The notes: generated from the letters alone by a model not told the origin. A stretch of DNA of 64,000 nt from Flavobacterium foetidum (GCF_004634245.1 NZ_SJTF01000004.1:62001-126000), one strand, 5' to 3'; shown: positions 24,738 to 34,892, counted from the first letter of the stretch. Numbers and translations are program-made.

Positions 24738-27611
24738 TTATTTTTTAATGAATTTCATCGTCTGCGAATTACCGTTTGCATCAAATGCCTTTACCAGATA
24801 TAATCCAGCTTTCAAATCGCTTACATGGAATTGATGATTTAAATCGTTATTTGAAGTGAAATCCTTCACCAAACTTCCTGAAACCGAATAAACTTGCACT
24901 TTTGACACAGCAAAATTTAAGGTAAAATAACTTGATACCGGATTTGGATGTAAACTAACCGTTTTCTCTTTTTCAAAATCTTCTATTGCCAGATTTGCAG
25001 TTTTGTTACCATAAATCCTGTATTCTCCCGGGAGAAGGTTTATTGGCGCATTTATATCTGAAACATTTATGGCAGAGTTGTCCATCAAATTATACCATGT
25101 TCCGGTGTACGGAAATCCTGTCGAAATATTTTGTGCTGTAACATCAAAATTGGCTAAAATCAAGACATCTTTTAATTGTGTTGAATTTAGCGCCGCATTT
25201 GTAATTTTAATATTTACACTTAATGAGTTTGCATTTAAGACTGTCGCACTTCCTAGAAACACTGGTTCTACGGTTTTCAGCGTAATCATCTTGGCCCAAT
25301 CATTATAAATTTTACTGCGATTTGTATTTCCTAACCAATTATCTGTCCATTGCGGCTGTGGTTTTGTGTCTAATTTGCAATCTCCTCCTATTGCGTCATA
25401 GTCGGTATTTACAGAATTGTTATTGCAGGTAAAAATAGAATTCTCCCAGCCCAGTTCTCCAAAATGCCAAATCATTTTTGGTCCCGGAACCAGTAACGAA
25501 ACCGCGCCAATTGCAGACATTCTAGACAAAGCAGTATCTAATGTTTTTACATTATAAGATCCAGAAGACGCTCCGTATTGCACATTCTTATACATTAAAC
25601 GTTCTTCATCATGGCTTTCGGCATAACCCATTAAACGATTTGCTGCAAAACCTCTGCTCGAACTGGTCATTCTAGAAATATTGCTGTCTGAAGCATATCC
25701 CATTGACAATTGATTGTAAGGGTTTGTCATTTTTCCCCACATCATGATTCCTTTGCTTGGACTTTCTGCAACTCTGTAATCTGCCCATTGTTTTTCTTCT
25801 GCATCTGTTCCCAAATGTTCAAAAATAGTATAATGTGTAGGGTCTAAACTCCATGAATAATCTGCGTACTTCTTTAAAACATCTACTCTATCTTGCTGAT
25901 AAGCATCTGTACATGCATTATCCGAATCGGTGCAGTTTTGTGTAAATCCTTTGGTTAAATCCCATCTAAAACCGTCAATTTTGTATTCCTGAATCCATTG
26001 CTTGATTACTCTTTGTACATAATATTGTGTTTTGTCAGATTGATGATTAAAATCTTCTCCCACATTGTAACTGTGCCTTGCTGCCGTATTAAAATACGGA
26101 TTTTCGCTAGTTGGCGACCCAAAACCATCTCCGTCTGGATCGTTCATCCACATCCTCACCAGTGGGTTTCTTCCGAAAGCATGATTCAAAGCAACATCAA
26201 GAATAACTGCTATTCCGTTTTGATGGCACAAATCGATAAATTCTTTTAGTTTATCCGAAGTCCCGTAGAATTTATCCAAAGCCATATGAAATGACGTATT
26301 GTAACCCCAGCTTTCGTTACCTTCAAATTCCATTACCGGCATTAATTGAATTGCATTTATTTTAAGATTTTTAAAATAATCGATTTTGTCAATTAAGCTT
26401 TGATAATTTCGGCCAGCGTCGAAATCACGAACTAGAACTTCATAAACAACCAGTTTTTCTTTTTCAGGTTTTATAAAATTCGTCACCTGCCAGTTATATG
26501 GAGTTTGTCCTGTTTTTAAAACAGAAACTTCAAACTGCTGACCTGAGGGATAAACCGGCAGATTAGGATAGGACTTTGCAGGGATCCAAGGATCATCATA
26601 TGGAGACAAAACCAAAGTAGCATAAGGATCTGCCGTTTTTACCATTACGGGCGAGCTGGCTAGCGGAGTTGTGTCAACTACCCAATATTGATAGGTATTG
26701 TTTACGCCCGACACGAGTCCGTTTAATTCGAGCCAAAATTTTCCAGAAGCAGGATCTTTTTTCATAGCATAAGCTGATGTTGGTTGCCAATTGTTAAAAC
26801 TTCCCGCAACGTAAACAAAATCCTTAGAAGGCGCGTCTAAAACTAAAGTTGCTTTTGTAACATCGGCAACATTATAATTTATCCCATCAGCCAAGCCAGC
26901 AGGCATAGCCTCAGAAACTGTGTTCGGATTTACAACCACAGAAAATTTCTTTGCAATAGTAGTTGTGCCCTGAACCACAATCAATTCATAGGTTTGATTG
27001 CTGGCAATGTTGGTATGGGTATAAGAATAATTGGCCGTACTTGCTGTGTTTAATGTAGCTCCATTCGATTTCAATGTGTAGCTAGCCACTCCATTGGTAT
27101 TGGTTGCAGCAATATTAAAACTTGCACCTGAAGCAATAATCGTGCTACTGTTTTCTATTGGCGAAGCCAAACTAACCTGAAAGGAACCAACTTCAACAAG
27201 AATATCTTGCGATTTCTTGTCTCCTGTTCCATCTTTAGCTTTGATCAAAAAACCAATTCTTCCTATTCCGTTTCTTGCGAAATACGAAGAAGGGGTAATT
27301 GTTTTTGTATAAGTATCGGCTCCTGCGTTATAGGTAAATTTACTGGCCTCATTTGATGAAGTCCAAGTTCCGTTTAATGGAGAATCTGTTTGATTGGTAT
27401 CGTTTACATCATAAGACCAAGACCAAAGATATAATGCGTGAGTGGCGCTAATTCCCCATGAAGCTTCATTAACACTTGTACCATTAATGGTTATCGTGAC
27501 AGGTGTTGTATCTTCAAAAGTGGTTGGATTTATTGAATAAGTAACTGTTTGTTGCTGGGCAAAAAGAGTTACCGCCATCAATAAAAATATTGATAGTAGA
27601 GTTTTTTTCAT
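24738..27611 (-). CDS. Secreted GH13 alpha-amylase-like enzyme with T9SS sorting domain
   Basis: A 957-residue exported protein: signal peptide (1-18), Ig-like beta domains (about 20-235), a CBM48-like module (about 255-325, VYVAGSFNNW), GH13 catalytic barrel (about 385-800) and a type A T9SS C-terminal sorting domain (about 885-957, LHPNPVSS to FIKK). GH13 residues: nucleophile D551 in GFRWDLTKGF, acid E598 in IFEHLG, third acid D668 in ESHDEER. It should cut alpha-1,4-glucans outside the cell or on its surface. It is the last gene of the susC operon, 75 bases after the SusE-like gene with a hairpin between. Confidence 0.92.
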   Translation of the reverse strand: MKKTLLSIFLLMAVTLFAQQQTVTYSINPTTFEDTTPVTITINGTSVNEASWGISATHALYLWSWSYDVNDTNQTDSPLNGTWTSSNEASKFTYNAGADTYTKTITPSSYFARNGIGRIGFLIKAKDGTGDKKSQDILVEVGSFQVSLASPIENSSTIIASGASFNIAATNTNGVASYTLKSNGATLNTASTANYSYTHTNIASNQTYELIVVQGTTTIAKKFSVVVNPNTVSEAMPAGLADGINYNVADVTKATLVLDAPSKDFVYVAGSFNNWQPTSAYAMKKDPASGKFWLELNGLVSGVNNTYQYWVVDTTPLASSPVMVKTADPYATLVLSPYDDPWIPAKSYPNLPVYPSGQQFEVSVLKTGQTPYNWQVTNFIKPEKEKLVVYEVLVRDFDAGRNYQSLIDKIDYFKNLKINAIQLMPVMEFEGNESWGYNTSFHMALDKFYGTSDKLKEFIDLCHQNGIAVILDVALNHAFGRNPLVRMWMNDPDGDGFGSPTSENPYFNTAARHSYNVGEDFNHQSDKTQYYVQRVIKQWIQEYKIDGFRWDLTKGFTQNCTDSDNACTDAYQQDRVDVLKKYADYSWSLDPTHYTIFEHLGTDAEEKQWADYRVAESPSKGIMMWGKMTNPYNQLSMGYASDSNISRMTSSSRGFAANRLMGYAESHDEERLMYKNVQYGASSGSYNVKTLDTALSRMSAIGAVSLLVPGPKMIWHFGELGWENSIFTCNNNSVNTDYDAIGGDCKLDTKPQPQWTDNWLGNTNRSKIYNDWAKMITLKTVEPVFLGSATVLNANSLSVNIKITNAALNSTQLKDVLILANFDVTAQNISTGFPYTGTWYNLMDNSAINVSDINAPINLLPGEYRIYGNKTANLAIEDFEKEKTVSLHPNPVSSYFTLNFAVSKVQVYSVSGSLVKDFTSNNDLNHQFHVSDLKAGLYLVKAFDANGNSQTMKFIKK

Positions 27612-27637
27612 AATAGTGATTGTTTAGTTAGTCGATT

Positions 27638-27669
27638 AAAAAAGGGCTATCCGGAGATAGCCCTTTTTC
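27638..27669 (-). terminator. Hairpin between the SusE-like and amylase genes
   Basis: Twelve-bp arms 27639-27650 and 27657-27668 with A/T runs on both sides, 18 bases after the stop at 27687. It could end part of the sus transcripts, lowering amylase expression relative to susCDE, or stabilise the upstream mRNA. Confidence 0.75.
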
Positions 27670-27686
27670 AGTTATTAACTGAAGTT

Positions 27687-28787
27687 TTATTGATTAGGAA
27701 TCATCACATAACTTCCGTCTAAATCATTAAAATAAATAAGATATTTAGATTTTGCTACTGGAATATTTTCACCATTTCCTCCACCAGAAAAGGCTGTAGT
27801 TCCTCCCCAAGACACATCCCATGCATCATTAGCTCTAAACTTCATTCCGCCATCATTTAGAGATGTTACGCCTAAAGTCCAGATATGCGCATTGAATGTT
27901 GATTTCACCATAGGAGTTGAAGCAACCCATCCTTCAGCAGTTGCATCTCCAATAATACCAACTTTATCAAATTTTGGCGCGCTAGCTCCAGCAGCATATG
28001 GTTCTAATGAATAAGTCAATTTCTGAACATCCATTTTAAAAGTATAATATCCATCCGCAGGAATTACAAAACTTGCAGGATCAGCATCAGCCTCTACACC
28101 TCTGTATGCTAAAGAACCACCTGAACCGCCATACATTGGAGCCCAGCTTCCTAGGTTTTTAATAGCTTTAAAAGCTCCCGCTTTAAAGAATCCCGTAAAT
28201 TTATATTCATTAGCATTTGTTCCACTTCTGAACAAAATCTGGTTTCCTTTGTTGTTATCCCAACCCGAAACAGTAGCGTCTCCCACTAAATACCAATCAT
28301 TGAAATCATAATCTACTTTACCTACATAAGGAGTTACAGTAATAGAAATCAGTCCTTTTGAAACCTGAGTAAATCCTCCTGAAACATTTGATGTAATTTT
28401 TACATCATATTGGGCCGCTACTTCGGGTACGCCCCCAAGATCAATTGCCGCCTGATTCAAATCTCTGGCAAGTACAGAAACTTCTGTTACATTATTTGTA
28501 GTTGCTTCAAGGACTTTAGCCGCTGTAAAATCACCTCCCTTTTTGTCTATCAATAAATTATATCTAATTGATACAGTATTAGAATATTCTGCCGCTGACC
28601 AAGTAAACTTAGCTACTTCTTCTGCAGCTTTTTCAACATCAAGGACATAATTTTGTCCTGTTGCCGGAGCAGTAATTTCTGGCGCCACAACCGCATCAAG
28701 AACTGGTCTCTCGTCTACAGCATCAGCATTACATGACACCGCTAGCACACCAATAAATGCGATTAAAACTTTATATATATTTTTCAT
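27687..28787 (-). CDS. SusE/SusF-like outer-membrane starch-binding lipoprotein
   Basis: A 366-residue lipoprotein with lipobox LAVSC (Cys 19). An N-terminal Ig-like domain (about 35-175; RYNLLIDKKGGDFTAAKVL resembles SusE-N) is followed by two related carbohydrate-binding modules, seen as VGDATVSGWDN (about 188) and IGDATAEGW (about 276). SusE and SusF hold starch at the cell surface and help shape product size. Aromatic residues in each module (W, Y) could stack on glucose rings. It follows susD by 19 bases. Surface location is inferred from the family. Confidence 0.87.
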   Translation of the reverse strand: MKNIYKVLIAFIGVLAVSCNADAVDERPVLDAVVAPEITAPATGQNYVLDVEKAAEEVAKFTWSAAEYSNTVSIRYNLLIDKKGGDFTAAKVLEATTNNVTEVSVLARDLNQAAIDLGGVPEVAAQYDVKITSNVSGGFTQVSKGLISITVTPYVGKVDYDFNDWYLVGDATVSGWDNNKGNQILFRSGTNANEYKFTGFFKAGAFKAIKNLGSWAPMYGGSGGSLAYRGVEADADPASFVIPADGYYTFKMDVQKLTYSLEPYAAGASAPKFDKVGIIGDATAEGWVASTPMVKSTFNAHIWTLGVTSLNDGGMKFRANDAWDVSWGGTTAFSGGGNGENIPVAKSKYLIYFNDLDGSYVMIPNQ

Positions 28788-28806
28788 TTTTCAGTTTTAT
28801 TAGATG

Positions 28807-30432
28807 TTAGTATCCTGGATTTTGTTTCAAAGTTGGATTAGCCTGAATTGTTTTAGCAGGAATTGGCATTAAATCTCTGTGTGATTCTGTCGCAGTTCCG
28901 TTCATCACGCCACCTTTCCATTGCCAGATTTTAGTTCCTCCAGTGAATTTTCCAAAACGAATCAAATCTGTTCTTCTGTGGCATTCCCAGAATAACTCTC
29001 TTCCTCTTTCTGCCAAAATAAAATCAAGATTTAGGTTTGCAGCAGAAATTGGAGCGGCTTCAGCTCTAGTTCTGATTTGGTTAATATAACCAACTGCAGT
29101 ACCTATATTAGCGGTACTTGCACCTCTAACTGCCGCTTCAGCATACATTAAATAGGCATCAGAAACTCTAAACATTGGGAAATCGGTATCAGGAATATCA
29201 GTTCTTTGTCCTGGTGAACCATCTGCTTTTTTATTAATATATTTTGTTACAGCATAACCATCTGTAAATGTTGATATATTAGTAATATCCAATGATTGTC
29301 CGTCAGTATAGAATGTACCTCTTTTGTCTCCAGTTGCTGTTGCATCAGGGAAAAGAGCGACAAATTCTCTACGAGTTCTGATTCCCTGCCAACCTCCATC
29401 CATTCCTCTTGAAGCAGCATCCATACTACCTCCAATAGAAGCGTGAAGAATAAAACTCATTCCACCACCAGTTGCTCTAATAGCGATTCCGTCACTGATG
29501 ATTGGGAAAATAAACTCGTTTTGAGCACCATTTTTATCATTATCTGCAGAAAACAGATAAGCGTAAGGAACATTTGCAAATTTGTAGTTCGAGTTAATGA
29601 TTTCTGTACATAAAGTACCTACTTCATTATATCTTTCTGTTCCAGTATAAACTTTAGAATTTAAATAAATTTGAGCCAATAAAAATTTAGCTGCAATTCT
29701 ATCGATTCTTCCATACTCATTTGCTTTTGCCTCTGGAAGGATAGTTTCTAATTCTTTCAATTCAGACTCTACAAAAGCAAAAACTTCTGCTCTTGATTTT
29801 TGCACAGGATAAAAGAATCCAACTGGATCAGCCTCTGTAGTAATTGGCACATTACCAAACAAGTCCATTAAGTTAACATAAGAAAAAGCTCTTAAAAAAC
29901 GAGCCTCCGCTCTAAAAGTTGCAATTTCAGCTTTTAGATTTGCATCTACACCTCTGGTTTCTAATTTGTCATCTGTAGTTTGTCTTAAAAACTCATTTGC
30001 CAAACTGATGTGGTAAGATGCTCTAGAATAAGTCCCATATAAAAACTCATTATTTGGTGACCAAGTTTGAGTGTTTAACGTTGGCAAAGTACCATCGGCC
30101 CAAGCAATAATTGCTTCATCAGTTGTAAATTCTTGCGTTACAAAAAGTAAACGTAGATAACTGCTAAAATCTCCACCAAGTCCTGCAATATCAGGATTTC
30201 TACCAGGCTGGCTTGCATCTCCATCTCCATCATTACCTCCAACATATAAACCAGCGTACAACTTTGCTAATACTTGTTTGTAAGAGTTTGGGTCTTGAAA
30301 AAAAGTTTCAGATAAAAACTCATCATCATCCTTTGGCGTCACGTTTAAATCGTCAGTACACGAAGTAAGCGTCATACTTATCCCTAAAATAAATAGGAAG
30401 AAATAAGATATATATTTAAATGATATTTTCAT
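28807..30432 (-). CDS. susD: SusD/RagB-family starch-binding outer-membrane lipoprotein
   Basis: A 541-residue lipoprotein with lipobox TLTSC (Cys 25). It has the SusD-like N-terminal segment (ETFFQDPNSYKQVLAKLYAGL), the TPR-like region with EARFLRAFSYVNLMDLFGNVP, and the C-terminal RagB/SusD block ILAERGRELFWECHRRTDLIRFGKF. SusD caps the SusC barrel and delivers glycan to it. The order susC-susD-susE with 36- and 19-base gaps is that of a polysaccharide utilisation locus. Substrate (maltodextrin/starch) is inferred from the amylase, GH97 and GH65 neighbours. Confidence 0.93.
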   Translation of the reverse strand: MKISFKYISYFFLFILGISMTLTSCTDDLNVTPKDDDEFLSETFFQDPNSYKQVLAKLYAGLYVGGNDGDGDASQPGRNPDIAGLGGDFSSYLRLLFVTQEFTTDEAIIAWADGTLPTLNTQTWSPNNEFLYGTYSRASYHISLANEFLRQTTDDKLETRGVDANLKAEIATFRAEARFLRAFSYVNLMDLFGNVPITTEADPVGFFYPVQKSRAEVFAFVESELKELETILPEAKANEYGRIDRIAAKFLLAQIYLNSKVYTGTERYNEVGTLCTEIINSNYKFANVPYAYLFSADNDKNGAQNEFIFPIISDGIAIRATGGGMSFILHASIGGSMDAASRGMDGGWQGIRTRREFVALFPDATATGDKRGTFYTDGQSLDITNISTFTDGYAVTKYINKKADGSPGQRTDIPDTDFPMFRVSDAYLMYAEAAVRGASTANIGTAVGYINQIRTRAEAAPISAANLNLDFILAERGRELFWECHRRTDLIRFGKFTGGTKIWQWKGGVMNGTATESHRDLMPIPAKTIQANPTLKQNPGY

Positions 30433-30468
30433 TTTGTATGTTTTAAAATTTTGTTTTTCAATGTACTA

Positions 30469-33450
30469 TTAGAAACTTGCATTTACTCCAAACAAATATG
30501 TTCTAGCTCTTGGGTAAACGTTGCCATCAATTCCGTTGAATTTCTCCGGATCCAACCCATCATATTTTGTAAGTACAAAAACATTCTGAACACCTGCAGA
30601 GAATCTTAATGAAACATCTTTTAATAATGATTTATCTAAAGTATATCCAAGAGTTACATTATCAAGTTTTATGAAAGAAGCATCTTTTATGTAATAATTA
30701 GACAAATAACGTTGTGTTCCATTATCTTCAAATTTGAAACCTGTGTTTAAATAATCTGAGCTAAGGTTAGACAAATCATTATTTCTTCTTAATGCTGCAT
30801 CTGAATATCCTAGATTAGAATTTACGTTATCAAAAATGTAATTTCCTAAACTTGCTCTCCAGTTCATTGTAAAATCAAACTTTTTGTAGTTTAAAGTTGA
30901 GAACAAACCAAATGTGTAATCTGCTGTTGGTTTTTTGTATCTGTAACGATCAGAAGCATCAATTTTACCATCACCATTTCTATCTACATAAGCTCCAGCG
31001 ATTGGTTTTTTGTTTGCATCGTATAACTGCTCGTAAACGAAGAATGAATTTGGAGCAAATCCAACAGTGTTAATCAATACCTTATTTCCATTTCCTCCTT
31101 GAATGTTATCTCCAACTTCATAACCTTGGAAACCTTCTACAGTCTGTCCTAAACTTTCGATTTTCTGATCTAAGTAAGTAGCGTTAACCGCAACATTCCA
31201 ATTAAAATCACTTTTTTTGATGATATCAGATTGAAGACTGAACTCAAGTCCTTTTGTTCTTAGATTACCAATATTATTAAATCCTTGGTTTCTTAAGTTT
31301 GCACCATCCGGAACCAATACATCAGCTAATAAATCTGTTGATTTTTTATCGAAATAGTTTACCGATCCTGTAATTCTATCCTTTAAGAATCCGAAATCAA
31401 CTCCAATATTCATCTCAGCCAATTCTTCCCATTTGATGTTCTGGTTGTATCCTTCAGGTCTGGCTGTTTTATAAACAACACCATTAAATACGTATTGAGT
31501 GTTAACAGTACCAAGAGTAACTCTTCTCAAATAATCATACTGAGCCGAAATATCCTGCTGACCAGTTGTACCATAACCAACTCTCAATTTCAAGCTAGAA
31601 AGTGTTTCATTATCTTTTAAGAAAGACTCTTCAGCAATATTCCACGCAAAGGCACCTCCCATAAAATTACCCCATCTGTTTTCTTCAGAGAAACGAGAAG
31701 TTCCGTCTCTTCTGTAGTTTAAAGTCAATAGATATCTACTGTCCCAACCTAAATTTAAACGACCAAAATAAGATTGTAAATTGACATCTGGATCAGTAAT
31801 AACATCTTCATTTCTAGTCTCAACAGGTTGTGTAAGCGCTCCAGATTGGTATTTTTCTTTTTGAAACAACTGATAGTTGTAACCTGCTGTAGCATCTAAT
31901 TTAAGTTTTCCTAGATTTTTGCTATAAACAAAATACGTATTTAAATTTTTATTTTGAAGATCATCAGTATACGTATCATAGTTTCCTAAGTTTACATAAC
32001 CTGGAGCCGTAAAAGCAACTGGCTGGAATCCTAGAATACTTTCTGTACTTTGTCTGTTATAACCGCTGCTATCAAATCTGTCGATACCAGCTTCTGCTAC
32101 GAATCTTAAATCTTCGAAGAAGTGGAATTTATAATCAAGGCTGATGTTACCCCATTTTCTTGTAGATTTAGATCTTTTATCTTCCTGATTTAATCTAGCA
32201 ACAGGGTTTTTAGCAGGCAACAATGCAATATTTCCGTTTGGTTCTAACCACTCAAAGTACCCTCCATAACGAGAACCTGCTTGATAAGGAGACTGAGTTG
32301 GGTCAAAACTAATTGCTGAACCAATTACAGCACCCTCATCCTGAAATTGATTTTTACTGAAAGACAAGTTTCCGCTAATATCAATTTTTAAGTGATTGTC
32401 AAATAATACTGGGTTTAACGATATCGATGTCGTTGTTCTTTCAAAAGAAGTGTTTCTTAAGATTCCAGGATTATCAACATTTCCAACAGATAAACGTACT
32501 GGTAATTTGTTAAATAATGAACCGCTTACAGAGATGTTATTGTTTGTTGTTAAAGCTGTATGGAAAATTTCATTCTGCCAATTTGTACTAGCGGTACCCA
32601 TGGTTGCTTTTTGAGCGTCATTTCCTAAAGTATTTACTAAGTTACGGAATTGATCTGCGCTTAAAACATCAACTGTGTTAGCAACCGTATTAATACCAAC
32701 TTGAGAGCTGAAGTTAACTTTCACACCACCTTTTGTTCCTTTTTTAGTTGTAATTACGATTACACCATTAGCGGCACGCGAACCATAGATAGCTGCAGCA
32801 GAAGCATCTTTCAATACCGTAAAAGATTCAATATCGTTTGGATCAATAGTAGATAAAATACTTGTAGCACCACTTGGAACTGCATTACTTAACGGAAGTC
32901 CGTCTAAGATAATCAATGGATCATTAGAAGCACTTAAAGAAGATCCTCCACGAATTCTAATATCTGCTTTTGCGCCCGGAGCTCCTCCTCCAACAACATT
33001 TACACCAGCAATACGTCCTCCGATTAAACTTTCTGGAGTTACGTTGATACCTTTATTAAATTCTTTTGCAGAAATTTGAGAGACAGATCCTGTGGCATCT
33101 TTCTTTTTAACAGTACCGTAACCTACCTGCACCACAACTTCTTGCAGCTGATTGGTATCTTCCTGTAAAGAAACGCTTAAAGTTGACTGACCGGCATAAT
33201 TTACGGTTTCAGTTTTGTATCCGATAAATGAAACCAGAATTTTGTCTCCATTTTTTAGATTTGTTAACTTAAATTTACCGTCAAAATCTGTTGATGTTCC
33301 TCCAGGAGCACCTTGTACATTTACATTTACTCCCGGTATTGGCTGACCTGTTGCAGCATCTACAACAGTCCCGTTTAGAGTGCTTTGAGCTAACACACTA
33401 AATGGCAACAATAGGAATAAAAATAACAACTTTTTGTAAATTGTTTTCAT
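30469..33450 (-). CDS. susC: SusC-family TonB-dependent outer-membrane transporter
   Basis: A 993-residue protein with signal peptide (1-21), a carboxypeptidase-regulatory-like domain (about 24-105; NGTVVDAATGQPIPGVNV), a plug domain beginning near VVQVGYGTVKKKDATGSVSQ (about 105-235; includes NDPLIILDGLPL) and a 22-strand barrel ending YLFGVNASF. SusC transporters import oligosaccharides with energy from TonB-ExbBD. It is the first gene of the minus-strand operon and faces the lacI-type gene across 235 bases. Length is normal for the family. Confidence 0.95.
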   Translation of the reverse strand: MKTIYKKLLFLFLLLPFSVLAQSTLNGTVVDAATGQPIPGVNVNVQGAPGGTSTDFDGKFKLTNLKNGDKILVSFIGYKTETVNYAGQSTLSVSLQEDTNQLQEVVVQVGYGTVKKKDATGSVSQISAKEFNKGINVTPESLIGGRIAGVNVVGGGAPGAKADIRIRGGSSLSASNDPLIILDGLPLSNAVPSGATSILSTIDPNDIESFTVLKDASAAAIYGSRAANGVIVITTKKGTKGGVKVNFSSQVGINTVANTVDVLSADQFRNLVNTLGNDAQKATMGTASTNWQNEIFHTALTTNNNISVSGSLFNKLPVRLSVGNVDNPGILRNTSFERTTTSISLNPVLFDNHLKIDISGNLSFSKNQFQDEGAVIGSAISFDPTQSPYQAGSRYGGYFEWLEPNGNIALLPAKNPVARLNQEDKRSKSTRKWGNISLDYKFHFFEDLRFVAEAGIDRFDSSGYNRQSTESILGFQPVAFTAPGYVNLGNYDTYTDDLQNKNLNTYFVYSKNLGKLKLDATAGYNYQLFQKEKYQSGALTQPVETRNEDVITDPDVNLQSYFGRLNLGWDSRYLLTLNYRRDGTSRFSEENRWGNFMGGAFAWNIAEESFLKDNETLSSLKLRVGYGTTGQQDISAQYDYLRRVTLGTVNTQYVFNGVVYKTARPEGYNQNIKWEELAEMNIGVDFGFLKDRITGSVNYFDKKSTDLLADVLVPDGANLRNQGFNNIGNLRTKGLEFSLQSDIIKKSDFNWNVAVNATYLDQKIESLGQTVEGFQGYEVGDNIQGGNGNKVLINTVGFAPNSFFVYEQLYDANKKPIAGAYVDRNGDGKIDASDRYRYKKPTADYTFGLFSTLNYKKFDFTMNWRASLGNYIFDNVNSNLGYSDAALRRNNDLSNLSSDYLNTGFKFEDNGTQRYLSNYYIKDASFIKLDNVTLGYTLDKSLLKDVSLRFSAGVQNVFVLTKYDGLDPEKFNGIDGNVYPRARTYLFGVNASF

Positions 33451-33500
33451 ACTTTTTGTTTAAATTAGTTTGAGTTTGTGATTGTTAGTTAAGTTTTTAA

Positions 33501-33512
33501 TTTTACTTCGAA
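33501..33512. promoter_or_regulatory. 12-bp sequence shared by the susC and sugar-transporter upstream regions
   Basis: TTTTACTTCGAA occurs here, 51 bases before susC, and again at 34824-34835, 58 bases before the MFS gene. A minus-strand TAATTTTG box (33516-33523) lies next to the first copy. A common regulator site is possible; chance recurrence in A/T-rich DNA is not excluded. Confidence 0.3.
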
Positions 33513-33610
33513 TTTCAAAATTATGAATTTATTAACGTGCTCGACCAGAGGCAATTTTTATTGCTTTACGAAAACGTGGTAGTGTTGAAAACTTTCTATT
33601 TTTTGTAATC

Positions 33611-33624
33611 TTTTAGCGTTAAAA
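33611..33624. promoter_or_regulatory. Candidate LacI-type operator between susC and the regulator gene
   Basis: TTTTAGCGTTAAAA is a 14-base near-palindrome with central CG (one mismatched pair), the form favoured by LacI-family regulators. It lies just upstream of a possible TTG-N20-TACCTTTA promoter (33625-33655) of the regulator gene, so autoregulation is possible. Confidence 0.35.
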
Positions 33625-33685
33625 TTGTCAATTATAAAAATATCAGATACCTTTATTATTAATTAGATTTTTTTCAACTAACCAC

Positions 33686-34717
33686 ATGAAACGTAAAATA
33701 ACCTTAAAACAGATCGCAAAGGAACTTGATGTATCGATTTCAACTGTCTCTAAATCACTCAGAAACAGCCTTGAAATTGGAGAAGAAACTCGACTAAAAG
33801 TTCAAGCTTTTGCGAAGTTTTACAACTATAAGCCAAACAACATTGCTCTTAGTTTAAAAAACCGAAAAACCAAGAGTATCGGCATCATTATTCCCGAAAT
33901 TGTACACTATTTTTTCTCTACCGTTATCAACGGAATTGAGCAGGTCGCCAACGAACATGGCTATAGTGTCGTTATTTGCGTATCAGATGATTCTTTTGAT
34001 AAAGAAGTCCTAAATATGGAGATGTTGGCCAACGGAAGCATCGATGGTTTTATCATGTCTCTTTCTAAAGAAACTCAGTTTAAAGGCGATTTCCATCATA
34101 TTACAGAGGTTATCAATCAAGGGATGCCGGTTGTAATGTTTGACCGCGTAACCAATGATATTTTATGCGATAAAGTAATTATTGATGATAAAGCCGCTGC
34201 TTACGAAGCTGTTCAAAGCTTGATTGACAGCGGACGAAAAAAAATTGCACTGGTTACTACAGTTGATTATGTAAGTGTCGGGAAACTAAGAACAGACGGC
34301 TACGAAAAAGCGTTATTGGATAACGGATTACCTTTTAACGAAGATTTAATCATAAAAATTGAAGATGTCAATACTTGCGAAATAACAATTTCGCAACTTT
34401 TGCATGACCGCGCTTTTGATGCTGTTTTTGCTGTAAATGAGCTTTTTGCCGTAACGATTATCAAAACAGCCAATAAAATGGGATTAAAAGTTCCTGAAGA
34501 TTTAGCCGTAATCGCATTCACAGACGGAATTATCTCTAAATACTCAACGCCAACTATTACAACAGTAAGTCAGAGTGGTGAAAAGATGGGAAATAAAGCC
34601 GCTAAAATGCTTATCGAACGCATAGAAGCCGAAGAAGATGACGATGAAGAACACAATGAAAATTACATTACAGAAGTTATAGAAACGCATCTGATAAAAA
34701 GAGAATCTACTGACTAA
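33686..34717 (+). CDS. LacI-family transcription regulator of the maltodextrin locus
   Basis: A 343-residue regulator: N-terminal HTH (about 3-50; ITLKQIAKELDVSISTVSKS and the hinge-helix YKPNNIALSLKN) and a periplasmic-binding-like effector domain (about 60-330; GIIIPEIVHYFFSTVINGIEQ, IAFTDG). It should bind an operator as a dimer and respond to a sugar or sugar phosphate, most likely from maltose breakdown. Divergent from susC and upstream of the sugar transporter, it is placed to control both operons. Bacteroides uses SusR instead, so this is the flavobacterial-type arrangement. Confidence 0.92.
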   Translation: MKRKITLKQIAKELDVSISTVSKSLRNSLEIGEETRLKVQAFAKFYNYKPNNIALSLKNRKTKSIGIIIPEIVHYFFSTVINGIEQVANEHGYSVVICVSDDSFDKEVLNMEMLANGSIDGFIMSLSKETQFKGDFHHITEVINQGMPVVMFDRVTNDILCDKVIIDDKAAAYEAVQSLIDSGRKKIALVTTVDYVSVGKLRTDGYEKALLDNGLPFNEDLIIKIEDVNTCEITISQLLHDRAFDAVFAVNELFAVTIIKTANKMGLKVPEDLAVIAFTDGIISKYSTPTITTVSQSGEKMGNKAAKMLIERIEAEEDDDEEHNENYITEVIETHLIKRESTD

Positions 34718-34846
34718 TTTTCTTAAAATCAATACTTTCTAAAGCTCTAATTTATTTTTATGGCTTTTTTATTAGCATAAATAAAAAAATAATTTATAAT
34801 TTTACGCCCGTCAAGGCTTTTAGTTTTACTTCGAAAAGAACAAAGT

Positions 34847-34879
34847 TTTGATAAGCAAAGCGCTTATCGTATAATTTTC
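34847..34879 (+). promoter_or_regulatory. Candidate promoter with embedded operator for the sugar transporter operon
   Basis: TTTG at 34847-34850, 21 bases, then TAATTTTC at 34872-34879 resembles the Bacteroidota promoter with one mismatch. The spacer is filled by an inverted repeat, GATAAGC (34850-34856), 5 bases, GCTTATC (34862-34868), containing AAGCGCTT at its 3' side. This is the classic place for a LacI-type repressor site. The leader would be short, as the ATG is at 34893. Confidence 0.4.
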
Positions 34880-34892
34880 ACAAATTACGATA

